Source: Chamaecrista fasciculata (Eukaryota; Streptophyta; Magnoliopsida; Fabales; Fabaceae). Taken from it: 64,000 bases of DNA. The position numbers and the translations under genes were made by a program. Under the pieces are notes generated by a model. It saw only the letters and a program-made list of their open reading frames with translations. It was not told where the DNA came from and did no database searches. This document shows positions 11,691 through 23,193 of the stretch, one piece after another; within the stretch, counting starts at the first letter, position 1, and each line of letters starts with the position of its first letter. The stretch lies in assembly GCA_003254925.1 (NCBI GenBank), contig QANZ01054389.1, positions 26,489 through 90,488 of the forward strand, written 5' to 3'.

Positions 11691-13139
11691 CATACTTACA
11701 CTGATTATGTTAATTGTAGGTAAAAACATTAGGGAGAGGTGTATGCCGAGGTGAGGTTATCTTGTCAACTCTACTGAAGAAAAATGGAAGTTACGTGAGT
11801 GATGAAGCAAAGAGTTTGGCAGTGAGTTAAATGATGTTATTGTTTATTTTTGGTTTCTTGACAATGCTTCTTGATCCTAACTACTGAACTGATTTATTAT
11901 TATTTCTTGTACTGCATCATGGGCTGATTATATTGATTTATTAATGTTGGTGGATACTGGTAAAAGGCTTTTTTGTACTGCATTTTTGGTACTGCATTTT
12001 TGGTTACTTGACAATGCTTGGACTGATTGATTTATTAATCTTGGGCTAATTGATTTATTATTGTTTCTTGTACTGCAGTTTTGGTTTCTAATTAGTAGAG
12101 TTGACAATTAGAAAATAGAATTAGTAGGTTATCTTGGGCTGATTTTTTAATATTGACTAATTAGTAGGATAATTAGAAAATAGAATTGGTAATATAAAAG
12201 TTTTTTTGTCCCGGCTGACTAGCTAGACTAGATTAGATATGCATGAAACCATAAAAAAAAAAGAAACAAAAGTTTTTTACTCTGTTTCTGCAGTAGTCAT
12301 ACCCCATTTACAAGTTTCTGCATGATTGTTCATTGTTGTTAAGTATAGTAGTAGTGTACTTCATATCTGGTTAGCTACTCAACTTGGCCTTCATGATCTT
12401 TCAATTATTCTGAACATGTATGTCAACTGATACCTTTTTTAGAATCTATATAGCATTGTCTTCTCAAACTTCTTTTTATCAAGTTTGTAATGAGATGCTA
12501 ATTTCTTTTGTAGGCTAAAATTTCAGAAAATCTAGCAGAAGATCAAGAGCGTGCAGCTTTGTTGGGTGTACCTTCACAGATTTTTGCTGAACCAAATGAT
12601 GCAATAGGAAAAGCATTGGGACCTGAACGTCACGGTCGTGTTCGTGGCATGGGAGTTGGTCTTTGTCCCTCTGGTGTGTTTGGATTGCAAGCTTCTTTGG
12701 TTAACTCAAGGAAGACTAATATCTCTAGTGGCAATGCACCTCAAAATTGTGTTGAAGAGTTGATGAAGACCAAGGCAGAACTTTCACAAACTCAAGCTAA
12801 GCTGAGCACTCTTTACAAGTTCTTACAAGATAAGTTTGGCTTCGAAGTTCCAAATCTTGATGATGTTCAACGACTTTAGGATCTATGGTTTTTGGGATAT
12901 TACTTAAGTTAGGATCTATGGTTTTTGGTTTTACTTAAATTAGGATCTATGTATTTTGATTTTACTTAAATTAGGAACTATATATACATGTTTTGTTTCA
13001 TCTTAAAAAGTAGTTGTGAATTTGGTTGAATATTATTTTGAATATGTAGTATGAGTATTATATTTTTATTACCATTTTGAGTATTCAAAAGTGATGTAGC
13101 TTGCTTTAATCTTTTTTTTTTTAAAAAAATTCCTTAAAC

Positions 13140-13562
13140 TTAGCCACGGTAATAAGCGTACCTAATATAGTGAATGTAAAATGCAGCCAAAATGTTTGCC
13201 ACGGTTAAAAGCGTGGCTATCATCGCGGGTGCACATAACTAATTAATTTAGCCACGGTCAACGCCGTGGCTATTTATTTCGAGAACAGTAACTGAAACGA
13301 TTTTACCACGCTGACTACCGTGGCTAAATGCAACAATTATTGGGGTGGAGAAATTGAATCAAATTTAGTGACGGTCATTACCGTGGTAAACTACCGTTTA
13401 GCAACGCTTATTACCGTGCCTAAGCAAATGTTACCACGGCCAAGATTGCCGTGACAAACCTTAAAAGGCGACACCACTTTTGCCACGGAAGGGCCTACCG
13501 TGGCTAACATGGTTGGCGACGGTAATTTCTGCTCTTAGCCACGGTTTTAACCGTGGCTAAAC
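13140..13562. repeat. CACTA subterminal palindrome array
   Basis: About ten copies of a GCCACGGT...ACCGTGGC motif in direct and inverted pairs, each forming a short imperfect palindrome separated by 10-40 bases. In characterised CACTA elements such subterminal repeats are the binding sites for the element's own DNA-binding protein; that function is inferred here from family knowledge. Confidence 0.8.
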
Positions 13563-13580
13563 TCCATTTTTTTTTTCAGT

Positions 13581-15100
13581 TTTAGTTCGAGAAAGTATGA
13601 AGACTTCTTTAAAACTTTTTTTTTTGGTTCATAGAATGTTAATTAATACCTCACCTAATCAAGCAAGATTCACTGATGAGAGATTGTTTTGGTATATCCA
13701 GATCTAACTACAATTATATCCCCAACATTATATTAGTTGTAGGTCCACATTATTTAAACAGTGTCGATAGGTTTTAACATGTGAAAAGTTTTTAATTTAG
13801 ACAAAAAGTATTTTTGATATTTTCAAATTATAAGATACCTTAGTTGTGATCCCAATTTCTTTTTTTTTTTTTTAGTTAATTGTATCTTGAGATTTAATGA
13901 CGTCTAAATCGTCAACGAAAAATATTGACATAATATTGACCTCAATATTTTTGGAATATAATTGACAAAAAAGTAAAAGTTTAGTGATATAACTAATATC
14001 AATGTAAAAATTTTAGGGTACAATTGACACCAAAATAAAGTAGGAAAAAAAAGTCACTTTTTATGTCACTATAATGTCAGCATTTTCTGTTAACAATTTT
14101 GATGTTATTAGACCTTGGAGTACAATTGAGTCAAATATAAAAGTTTGAGGATATAATTGACCATAAAAAATTTTTGGAGGTACAATTAACACTTACCACT
14201 AAATTTTAGGGTACCGTGGGTACTTTGCCTTTTATTAAAAGATATTTCTTTGTTGTAATTAACTAATGTCTCAAAGATTACATGTATGAAAAGAATTATT
14301 ATTAAGTGTTGGATTTTGGAGCCTAAATATTTGTTGGAAAAATCAAATTGGATCATGGGTTGACTTGTTGAAAAGATTGCGAAGAGATGAAGAAAGCGAT
14401 AATGGAACAACCCCAACCCCAAACGGGAGCCCCATGCGCCACCCGAAGTGGGCTTGTGCTAGTGGCACAACATCGAATTAAAATCACACATCAGACATAT
14501 TCAATTTATGAGCTCTCTTTTCCTATAAATAGGGATGTCTCTTCACTATTTCAATTGCACGTGTTAGACAAAGAGTTCTTATATTGGCAAAACTTACATA
14601 GTTTTATATTTTATCTCTTTAGAGTTATTTCGCGATTAGCTAAACACGAATATACTTCTAATATCTAGAGCGAGATTTGGTAGAGTTTTCTTGGAATTCA
14701 TGTACATAAAATCAATGTTTAAAGATCATTCTTGATAAAATAAGGGCATTAACAAGATCTAAAATATTAATGATGACGTATAAATTAATAACTTTTATAA
14801 TATATTTTTAGTACTTGTCTACACTATACTATTATTTGCATTTTAATTCTTAAATGACTTTGAAATCCTACAAAAAGAATGAGCATTTTAATTAAACAAT
14901 TGATTGATAAAATTTTTCTACAAATCTTAACTAAAGTAGTCAAGTATTCTGATCAGAAAAATCAAATTAAAAAAAAAAGTTTATTCAACCGTACAGTAGA
15001 AGTTTGCACCTTTTTGGCTTTGGGTTTTGCAATCTGCCTTCTTTATCTTTATCAGTGTCAATATAATTAACTGTTTATGGGACAAAATTTCCCAATTAAA
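13581..15100. other. Intergenic, AT-rich, repeat remnants
   Basis: No gene seen. Words such as TACAATTGA and ATAATTGAC recur in both orientations around 13880-14215, suggesting an old foldback element. Other ORFs here are short and unlike known proteins. Confidence 0.45.
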
Positions 15101-15106
15101 ATCTGC

Positions 15107-15387
15107 CACGTGGTGCACCTACACATCAGCATAAGTGCATAACCTACGACAACCGAATCTCTTCTGCTGTTTTTACAGAGATCCCCGATGCACTATCTAT
15201 GGATTAGCATTCTGCCACGTGTAGGGATGAAAGCCAATGGCATATCGTGCACACCACGTGTCGGTTAAAGGGAAAATCGAGAGGAATATTCTGGAAATCT
15301 CCTATCAATCATGGCATCATGAAGTAAGACGAAAAATGCAATCGCGCCACGTGTCCCCTCCACTCTCATCGAAACGGAGTACGTGGC
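15107..15387. promoter_or_regulatory. Distal cluster of G-box/ABRE motifs
   Basis: Four CACGTG hexamers at 15107-15112, 15216-15221, 15255-15260 and 15348-15353, plus ACGTGGC at 15381-15387, all within 281 bp. Three of them read CCACGTGT or CCACGTGG, the core of abscisic acid response elements. They lie about 1.6-1.9 kb upstream of the EDL3-like start. Confidence 0.6.
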
Positions 15388-15399
15388 ATTAAGATAGAT

Positions 15400-16600
15400 G
15401 GCAAATGACTGTCTCCGAGAATCGGGTGCGGTACCTATGTTCTGTTATGCTGTCAACATCGTTTGTCTTCAAGCTGACGATGAAACGCGCTCCAACTCCA
15501 AAAATATCTTGAGATTCAAATCATCAGACTTATTAGATTAGATTTATTTAATCATATTTAATCATTTATAATTTTATATATATTACGTTATTTACCCTAA
15601 TATTATATTAAAGTGCCTTAAAACGTATTACATGCTCTGTGATAATTTTAAGGGGACAGGGCTTTGCTTAATTAGGGTGGTCTGCAAAGTTGAAGGAAAA
15701 AACACACCATAAGATTGAGTTCCGCCAAATACTTAAACATTTAATTTGGATCATTCTTTTAATTTATATTTTATTTTTTAAAATAATTTTATAAATAAGT
15801 TTTCAAACTAATATTGTCAGAATTAGGTTAGATTAAACATTTGATCAATCCAATCACTTGTAAGAGTGAAGAACGAGTTAGTTCAACTTTAAAAATTATT
15901 TTAACAATTAAAACAATGAAAATCGTAAAAATCAAATTAAATTAGTAAATCAATAAAAAATCGTCTAGTTTACTTTAAATACTAAAATCTTATTGTAACC
16001 ATTCAAATATTAATATTTTTTTAATTTAGTCCCTCATTTTTCTCTCTATTAAGTCTCTAAAAAAATTGTTTTATTATTAATTTTAGCTTCTTTATTATAA
16101 ATTGTTTTACTTTGATTAAACAAGAATTGACGTTGAAGTTCTTTTTTTTGGTCGTTTTTAAGCGTTGAAGTATATTAGAGTATTAGACACAGATGGAAGA
16201 AGGGGAAAAAGTAGGTGGACAATATTCCCAATCCCAAATTCCATAATTATTCCCAACTAACAAAAAAACCGCGTAGGCAGCGCCAAGCCCTCAATGATTA
16301 TGGGTGCAGAGCCAGAAATAGTAAGATGATATATATGGAGAGTGGGTGTCCAACACAACACGCCTGCTAAAGGCAAAATTAAAAGATATTTCCACCAAGA
16401 CAAATTAAAGCTGTTCATTAGCTTTATTTTCATACATATGCTACCTGACAAAGCATGCCTTCCATTTTAAATTTGCTCCATACTCCATGACCATGACCAA
16501 CCCCATTCGTTTTTTTTAACTCCACTTCCTACTAAATCCTAATCCCATCCCATCCATCACCACTTGATGCCTATACTCATTCTACCAGGCACATGTGTTG
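15400..16600. other. Intergenic upstream region of the EDL3-like gene
   Basis: AT-rich, no ORF of interest, no recognisable transposon ends. It separates the distal and proximal G-box groups. Confidence 0.5.
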
Positions 16601-16614
16601 GCTTGTCCTAGCGC

Positions 16615-16984
16615 CACGTGTAGAAGCAGCATTAGCAGATTGAGTGGGGATTAAAAAATGGATAATTCTGGTGGCACTCGTGTCCAACACACCCTCGTAC
16701 CCGAAAGCCACGTAATCAATCCCCTGATATTTTCGAGTCTCAAAAAAAGATATTTTTTAACATCTCGGTCCAAGGGGGACACGTGGCGACAACTGCTGCC
16801 TCGATCTGGTCAATGACGTTACGCCTCGATTCTCTCTCACGGCAGGCATTTCAGTAATATTATATACTGCCAACACGTGTCCGGCGTCCAATCACAAGAC
16901 GCAACGTGTATCCGTCCGTAACAGGATATATGGGTCCACCATCCCCTGTAGGAAACGTGTTGGAGCAGTCCATGAAATTATATA
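16615..16984 (+). promoter_or_regulatory. Proximal promoter of the EDL3-like gene: G-boxes and TATA box
   Basis: CACGTG occurs at 16615-16620, 16780-16785 (in GACACGTGGC, a strong ABRE form) and 16874-16879 (in ACACGTGT). Further ACGT cores lie near 16710, 16904 and 16954. A TATA box, TTATATA, is at 16978-16984, which places the start of transcription near 17010, about 30 bases before the chosen start codon. Confidence 0.65.
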
Positions 16985-17037
16985 GAGCCCGAAGAAGAAT
17001 AAGTAAGATATGGCTGTGTTTCCCGAAGATCAAAAAA

Positions 17038-17883
17038 ATGAGTGTGGCGAAGCAGCGACTCCGACCAAACCCTCGGAGTCCGAGCGAGGGATCCGGATCC
17101 GGAGAGTCATCGGGCATATTGAGTGAGCGAGTGTTGGTTCTGATGTTCGAGTCCATAAAGTGGGACCTACGAACCCTGTGCGTGACAGCGTCGTTGAACC
17201 AGAAGCTACGAGCCGTGGCGAAGAGACTGTTGTGGCGCGAGATGTGCGTGTATCGCGCACCGCGTATGGTAGCAGCATTGGCGAGCGGTGCGCCGAATGG
17301 AAGAATAGGAGGAGGGTGGGACGCACTGGCGAAACTCATGGTATACTGCTGCGGGCATAATTTGAGGGTGTCGGGTCACTTAGTGAAATCGTCGAGATTC
17401 TCGAAGACGTCGGGTCGGAGCTTTTTAACGAAGAAGTGTAGGGGAGATTTATTGTATGTGAGCGATCCGTGTGAGCATAGGATGGGGGATATGGAGGATG
17501 ATTTGGGAATATACAGAGGAGTGTTTCAAGGATTCATGAGATCACGAACCCTAGCCTGCTTGATCCGACGCCAAGTCCAGCTCGAGTTAATTGTGCGCTG
17601 TCCATATTGTGGTGCTCGGGTTTGGAGTATGACCAAAGCTAGGCTTGTTCCCCGAAGCGCCTCCAGAAGGCTCGGCTCGCATGATGGAGCCATCGACTAC
17701 TTTGTTTGTGTTAATGGACACCTCCATGGAACTTGTTGGCTAGTGCCTTTGTCCTCCGATGACAATAATAGTGATCCTGATCCTGACGAAAGCGACAACG
17801 ACAACGACAACGACGAGCTTCATCAACCTGCTACCAATGGAAGTATGAGCTCCATCGGAGAGGATATAGTGGAAGATGGGTGA
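17038..17883 (+). CDS. EDL3: EID1-like F-box protein 3 (EDL3-like)
   Basis: Single-exon gene for 281 residues. Residues 25-70 (ILSERVLVLMFESIKWD and on to LLWREMCVYRAP) form the degenerate F-box typical of the EID1/EDL group. The middle carries GRIGGGWDALAKL and FSKTSGRSFLTKKCRGDLLY, hallmark blocks of the family, and residues after about 180 hold a CPYCGARVWSM zinc-ribbon-like motif paired with a later FVCVNGHLHGTCW. The tail is acidic (many D/N). EDL3 of Arabidopsis is an SCF ubiquitin ligase subunit that acts as a positive regulator of abscisic acid responses. I chose ATG 17038: the in-frame ATG at 16906 lies upstream of the TATA box and codes unconserved sequence. The ABRE-rich promoter fits ABA regulation. 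Confidence 0.9.
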   Translation: MSVAKQRLRPNPRSPSEGSGSGESSGILSERVLVLMFESIKWDLRTLCVTASLNQKLRAVAKRLLWREMCVYRAPRMVAALASGAPNGRIGGGWDALAKLMVYCCGHNLRVSGHLVKSSRFSKTSGRSFLTKKCRGDLLYVSDPCEHRMGDMEDDLGIYRGVFQGFMRSRTLACLIRRQVQLELIVRCPYCGARVWSMTKARLVPRSASRRLGSHDGAIDYFVCVNGHLHGTCWLVPLSSDDNNSDPDPDESDNDNDNDELHQPATNGSMSSIGEDIVEDG

Positions 17884-18850
17884 ACTCTTCTAATATTCAC
17901 TGCGTACAAATTAAATTCTTCTGCCTCGTACCACTCATTTGCGTTTTTCATTTAACTCTAGGCCTGTAATAAAGTAATTTCTGTTAGGCATTAGTATAAT
18001 TCTCTGTTCCAACTTCCAAAGTTGAGTACGCATATACAGTGGAAGTAGGAACAATAGTGAGTGATTATGAACACTACTCTTGAAGAGGCCCATTGATTGC
18101 TGATTATACAGTTTCTTGTTTAAACATTATTGTAGACTGTGGTAGCTAGTACACAGTTTCATTTTTCCGGGCCATGCATTTAGAGTAATGCATGTATGTA
18201 CATTATTTATATCCCTATAATACATACCCGCCTTATCTTTTTGGCTACGCTTACTGTAACTTTGAAGGGAGGTCAACGCATTTTCTAGAAATGAACCCCA
18301 CGCGAGGCTCCTGCGCGTGGATACTCTCTGTTCCCTACTTTGTAAAGGAAATGTGAAAGAAGATGTATTAATTCATCTATTTTACTAGATTGGTTGTTGT
18401 TGCCTTTTATAGAATTAGACACTTCTAAAATTATTATTATTCATTTATTTATTTTGGCCAATACTAAATATTGTTATTGAATGAGACACTTGTTTAACTC
18501 GTGAGTCCAAAAACGTTAGAAAAAGCGTGGCAGCTGTAACGGCAAACGATAGTTCCCGATTCTTTTGTGGCGGGCTCAATTAATGGCTCTGCTGTCATTC
18601 GCTCCACTTGGCACTTCTCGGGAAATTCGTTACCGTATTATTCGAAAATGGACAAGTTGCCGACGAGTCCATGCATTTTCCTCTGTTTTGACATCGGGGA
18701 AGCACGATCAACGAAAGCAAAAGCGAAAGAAATTACGGTTAGCGGATTAACCTACCCAATCCATCGTTCCATAACATGAGAATCAACATATTGTTGACTG
18801 AAGATTTTTTTCCTCACCATTTCTCGCTTATCAAACTTGGCTCAAGTCAT
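17884..18850. other. EDL3-like 3' region and OSCA upstream region
   Basis: No additional gene. Two overlapping short ORFs at 18565-18779 lie in the promoter or 5' leader of the OSCA gene and do not resemble known proteins. Confidence 0.5.
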
Positions 18851-18918
18851 CGCCGCATGGAGATTCAATTGTTTACAATTCGTCACCATTGATCTTTATC
18901 TTCAAAATTTGTGCGCCT

Positions 18919-19514
18919 TGTACGTCTCCTGCATTGTGTTTTCTTTTACAAGTCTGCGAAATGCTTGATTAATTAGATTCAATTTTCAGCTAGTTTTTAT
19001 ATCTATTTTATCTTGTTTGACTGATTTGACAAATAAAGTTGTCTTGAGGATTAAAATCAAACAGTTTCTACAATTCAATTTAATATACATTGACTGGTTC
19101 CACGAGAAAACACTAGAATTGAACTATGGTATGCCATTCTCAAATGTTTGGTTCCAGGAAATCTCGAGCAATCACGAGGGTTTGTTTGATTAATGTGAAA
19201 AATGCGTGGTTCTCGTTGTTTTTCTTTTATTCTTTCCTGAATCTTTCTCTGCTTTATCAATTTGAACATGTTCATCTTAAAACGCCGAGTAGTCAATGTT
19301 GCTATCGGCATTAGTAGATCATCACAAGCTCCTAACAGGGAAGCATAATATTAAGGCATAAACTCTGCAGAGGTGATTGAGGCATGGAAACTTAAGAGAG
19401 CACGTCTAATTCATCAATTGAATGAGGATAAAACAGATATTGACTCAAAATAGTATGGTATGCTAGGAAAAGACAGGAAAAAAATTAATTGTTTCTATAT
19501 GAATTTTGGTGCAG
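18919..19514 (+). other. Probable 5' UTR intron of the OSCA gene
   Basis: A donor-like GTACGTCT at 18919 follows a leader-like stretch, and a good acceptor, TTGGTGCAG, ends at 19514, 24 bases before the start codon. This is inferred from splice signals only. Confidence 0.45.
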
Positions 19515-19538
19515 ATTGAGTGGTTATAAGGAGAGAAA

Positions 19539-22500
19539 ATGGCAAGTCTTTCGGAAATTGGCGTTTCTGCATCTATCAATCTCTTGTCTGCAATTGCCTT
19601 CCTGGTGGCTTTTGCAATGTTGCGACTTCAACCAATTAACGATCGGGTTTACTTCCCAAAATGGTATCTGAAGGGAATAAGAGGCAGCCCAACGAGTTCT
19701 AGAAACTTTGTAAACAGATTTGTGAATCTGGACGTCACCACATATATAAAGTTTCTGAACTGGATGCCTGCAGCATTGAGGATGCCGCAACCAGAACTTA
19801 TTGATCACGCAGGCCTTGACTCTGCTGTGTATATTCGGATTTATCTTCTTGGGTGAGTCACCTATCTAGCCTAGCTAGATGAAGTTTCTAATTGAAGCAT
19901 CTTAAAACATTTCTCTATTTGCTTATAGTTCCCCTTTTAATGCTGAAATATTCTCTCTAAATAAGTTATTCAAATACAGCTTGAAGATATTCGCCCCAAT
20001 TGCCTTACTCAGTTTTATGGTTTTGGTTCCGGTTAATTGGATGGGGAAGACATTGCAAGATGCTAAAGGTCTCAAGTATAGCAATATCGACAAGATTTCA
20101 ATATCTAACATTCCATTTGCATCAAACTTGTGAGTTCAACTGTTGAATACCGCCATTATTGATATAAAAATAGGGTGCAGACTTCTTGCTTCCTACTTCA
20201 TTCCACGATTCTTACATTGTTTCTATCATGAAATTTTTTGCCATCTTCTTCCAGGGTTTGGGTGCATATTGGCATGTCATATGTCTTCACATTTTGGTCG
20301 TGTTACTGTCTCTTCAAAGAATACAAGATTATAGCAGATATGAGATTAAGATTTTTGGCATCTGAAAATCGTCGTCCAGACCAATTTACTGTAAGTTACT
20401 AATTTTTTGTTCCATGTTATGTTGATGAATGATAATCAATCTGTTATTTTCAGCGTTGTAGTATTTATAACAGACTTTCTAGTCACTAGTGACATTACCT
20501 TTTTGGCATGTTTATATATAAATATTTGTGGTATATGTTGCTAGTGCTCTTTATTTGGACAATTCCTAGTTCCTATGAAGGTTGAAAAATTGTAAGCAAC
20601 ATGGAATGCTGATTCGTGAAAATTTTCTATTTTTTTTCTTAAATTTTTCAGGTTCTAGTGAGGAATGTTCCCCCGGACCCCGATGAGACAGTCAGCGAGC
20701 ATATCGAACATTTCTTTTGTGTCAATCATCCTGAACACTATCTGTTACATACTGTATGTTACTTCATTGTTTTTCTTCCATAATTAACTGATTCAAGAGT
20801 CAAGAAGTAACATAAAATGTGCCGAGAATTTTCTGTTAAGTCACGCGCCTTGAAAGCTTATACATAAAAAGGTTTAAACATGAGATATGTGTACTGAAAA
20901 AAAACAATATCCTTATATTATTTACATATAAACTTGAAAGTTTTCGCGATTGTTAATTTTGAGTAAGTTTTTTAAGTGCTGGGAAACTAAACTTTCTACA
21001 TACCAAACATCAATTTAGTATCTTTCTCTAATTCAGTAAAGGATTTGTATCTCGTGAATTTGTAGGTTATCTATAATGCGAACAAGCTCGCATCTATAGT
21101 TGCACAGAAGAAGAACTTGCAAAACTGGCTCGTCTACTACCAAAATAAATTTGAAAGATCTCCAAAGTCATCTAGGCCAACTACACGGGTACCTTTCTCT
21201 ACATGATGAACAACCAAGTAGTTTATAAAATCTTTGCTGACTGAGATTCTTCTAACTTTTCTTTGGAGACTACTTACAAGGTAACCATGACTAATGACCC
21301 ATGTTTTGCAATTTGAAATCTTATGTATATAGACAGGCTTTCTAGGTCTCCTGGGAGAAAAAGTTGATGCTATTGATTATTATGAAGCGGAGATTGCCAA
21401 GCTGAATAATGAAGTAAGTGATGATTTCCTTTTTTCCGTGTGCTTTGGTTCCCTTGTACATTTTGCCTTGCCATTTAATACTGATTGTGACCAGGAAGAG
21501 GAAGAAAGATCAAGAGTTTCAAGTGATCCAGAGGCTATAGTGCCAGCCGCATTTGTTTCATTCAAAACACGGTGGGGAGCAGCTGTGTGCGCTCAAACTC
21601 AACAGTCTAGTAATCCTACTATTTGGCTCACAGAATGGGCTCCTGAGCCTAGAGATGTCTGTTGGGAAAATCTTTCAATTCCATTTGTTGAACTCACTAT
21701 TCGAAGATTGCTCATGTATGTTGCTCTTTTTTTCCTAATATTCTGCTTCATGATACCAATAGCATTCGTCCAATCTCTAGCCAACATTGAGTCCATTGAG
21801 AAGGTTTTTCCTTTCTTAACGCCATTACTGGAAAGGTAAGTGCATGCTGTGTTGTGTGTATCATTTTGTTTTGTAATGGCTTCGGTTTTGTTTAGTGCAT
21901 GCGCTGACAAGTGAGAAGCTTTAATTTCATGCAGGGATACTGTGAAGAATGTGATACAGGGGTTTTTACCAGGTCTAGTATTGAAGATATTCCTCATTCT
22001 GCTTCCAACGATTATGATGTACATGTCAAAAGTAGAAGGTCATAGATCGTTTTCATCGTTGGAGAGGAGGTCAGCTGCGAAATATTATTTTTTCGTTCTG
22101 GTCAATGTGTTCCTTGGGAGCATTGTAACGGGAACAGCATTTCAACAACTTCAGGAGTTTATTAAAGGGTCCTCAACAGAGTAGGTCCCTTCATTTTTAG
22201 CTAATAAAGTTTAGAACTTAGATACATATATAGCTTCTAAATCTAATCTTGCCCTGAGAATGTAACATGCAGATTCACAAAAACCGCAGGCAGTACCGTA
22301 CCTATGAAAGCCACATTCTTCATCACATACGTAATGGTTGATGGTTGGGCTGGAGTTGCTGCTGAAATCCTGAGACTAGTTCCGTTAGTTATATTCCACC
22401 TCAAGAACATGTTCCTGGTGAAGACAGAGCAGGATAGAGAGCAGGCTATGAATCCTGGAGACTTGAACTTCGCTATAAATGAACCTCGTCTACAATTATA

Positions 22501-23193
22501 TTTTATTCTGGGGCATGTGTATTCTCCCATAACACCAGTGCTTCTCCCTTTTATTCTCCTCTTCTTTGCATTTGCCTACTTGGTCTTCCGCCATCAGATC
22601 ATCAATGTGTATCATCAGAGCTACGAGAGTGGAGCAGCATTTTGGCCTGATGTCCATCGTCGAGTACTTATCGGTTTGGTCATATCTCAAATTCTTTGGA
22701 TGGGATTGTTAAGCGCAAGAGGTGCTGAGAAGGCCACAATGGTGCTCATGGCGCTACCTATTTTGACAATTTGGTTCCATTGGTATTGCAAAGGGCGCTT
22801 TGAATCAGCATTCGTAAAATTCCCGTTAGAGGTTTGTAATGTATATTTTAATGGCAATCAATCATTGTGGGGGAGTTAATAAGACGAGTGAGTGAGTATA
22901 TATGTGACAATTCGAATATTTGGTGACAGGATGCCATGGTGAAAGATACACTTGAAAAAGCTATTGAACCAAACCTGAACATGAGACTGTATCTTCAGGA
23001 TGCTTACTTACACCCAGATTTCAAGGGCGGTAATGTGGATAAACAAGAAGCCATCGATGAGGAAGAGAACAATCCACTCATCCCAACCAAAAGATCTCGT
23101 CGGAGTAGCCAGCAACAATCAGAGGTCGCCAGTTCCGATTCTCCGGATGTGACCAAGGGTAACACCACCACATGTACCAATGTCCACCAATGA
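19539..23193 (+). CDS. OSCA1/CSC1-like hyperosmolality-gated calcium-permeable channel
   Basis: Ten coding exons: 19539-19852, 19980-20129, 20255-20390, 20652-20753, 21066-21188, 21333-21413, 21495-21835, 21935-22180, 22273-22831, 22930-23193. All introns are GT-AG and phases agree; the product is 771 residues, the usual size for OSCA1 proteins. It starts MASLSEIGVSASINLL and holds the family blocks QPINDRVYFPKWYLKG and ELIDHAGLDSAVYIRIYLLG. The N-terminal TM segments are followed by a cytosolic RRM-like region (VLVRNVPPDPDE) and then by the C-terminal pore-bearing TM bundle (for example FFITYVMVDGWAGVAAEILR). OSCA/TMEM63 proteins are dimeric mechanosensitive cation channels that raise cytosolic calcium on osmotic stress. 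Subfamily OSCA1 is supported by the N-terminus; the exact member is not. It is tail-to-tail with MED33. Confidence 0.94.

Larger units (their letters stand above)
9083..12879 (+). pseudogene. En/Spm-type transposon protein (Ptta domain), interrupted
   Basis: Five exon blocks read through: 9083-9278 (after an acceptor TGCAG at 9079; begins MERKRKNSGEA), 9369-9610, 9716 to about 9910, about 11720-11821, and 12514-12879 (ends VQRL and a stop). Splice phases join correctly where both sides are visible. Block 3, with KWVMSTLGDRLK and the following LANRPP, matches the plant transposase Ptta/En/Spm family, a protein found beside the true transposase in CACTA elements. The last exon has GKALGPERHGRVRG and a predicted coiled coil (LSQTQAKLSTLYK). 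Block 3 runs into a copia fragment on the opposite strand, and a gap separates it from block 4, so a full protein is not encoded here as assembled. Role in this element is inferred only from the family. Confidence 0.75.
6410..13580 (+). mobile_element. CACTA (En/Spm) transposon, disrupted, right end degenerate
   Basis: The left end reads CACTACAAAAAACACG, the canonical plant CACTA tip, preceded by GGA as a possible 3-bp target duplicate. Subterminal repeats of the ACGGT / ACCGTGGC type are found just inside the left end (6430-6545) and are dense at 13140-13560 inside the right end. A clean TAGTG terminus was not found; the sequence decays near 13580 into T-tract plus CAGTTTTAG. Inside are an untranslated leader-like region (6600-7150), a multi-exon ORF with a plant Ptta/En-Spm-type domain, an inserted Ty1/copia fragment and an assembly gap. 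No TNP2-like transposase was recognised, so it is probably non-autonomous. The boundary on the right is an estimate. Confidence 0.8.

Noticed and set aside
13140-13562. CRISPR-like spaced repeats
   Set aside because: The repeats are palindromic, variable in spacing, in a plant nuclear transposon; they are CACTA subterminal repeats.
16906-17037. N-terminal extension of the EDL3-like ORF
   Set aside because: The upstream ATG lies before the TATA box and codes sequence unlike the family; the ATG at 17038 fits better.
18565-18779. Two overlapping short ORFs upstream of the OSCA gene
   Set aside because: No homology, different frames, located in promoter or leader sequence.
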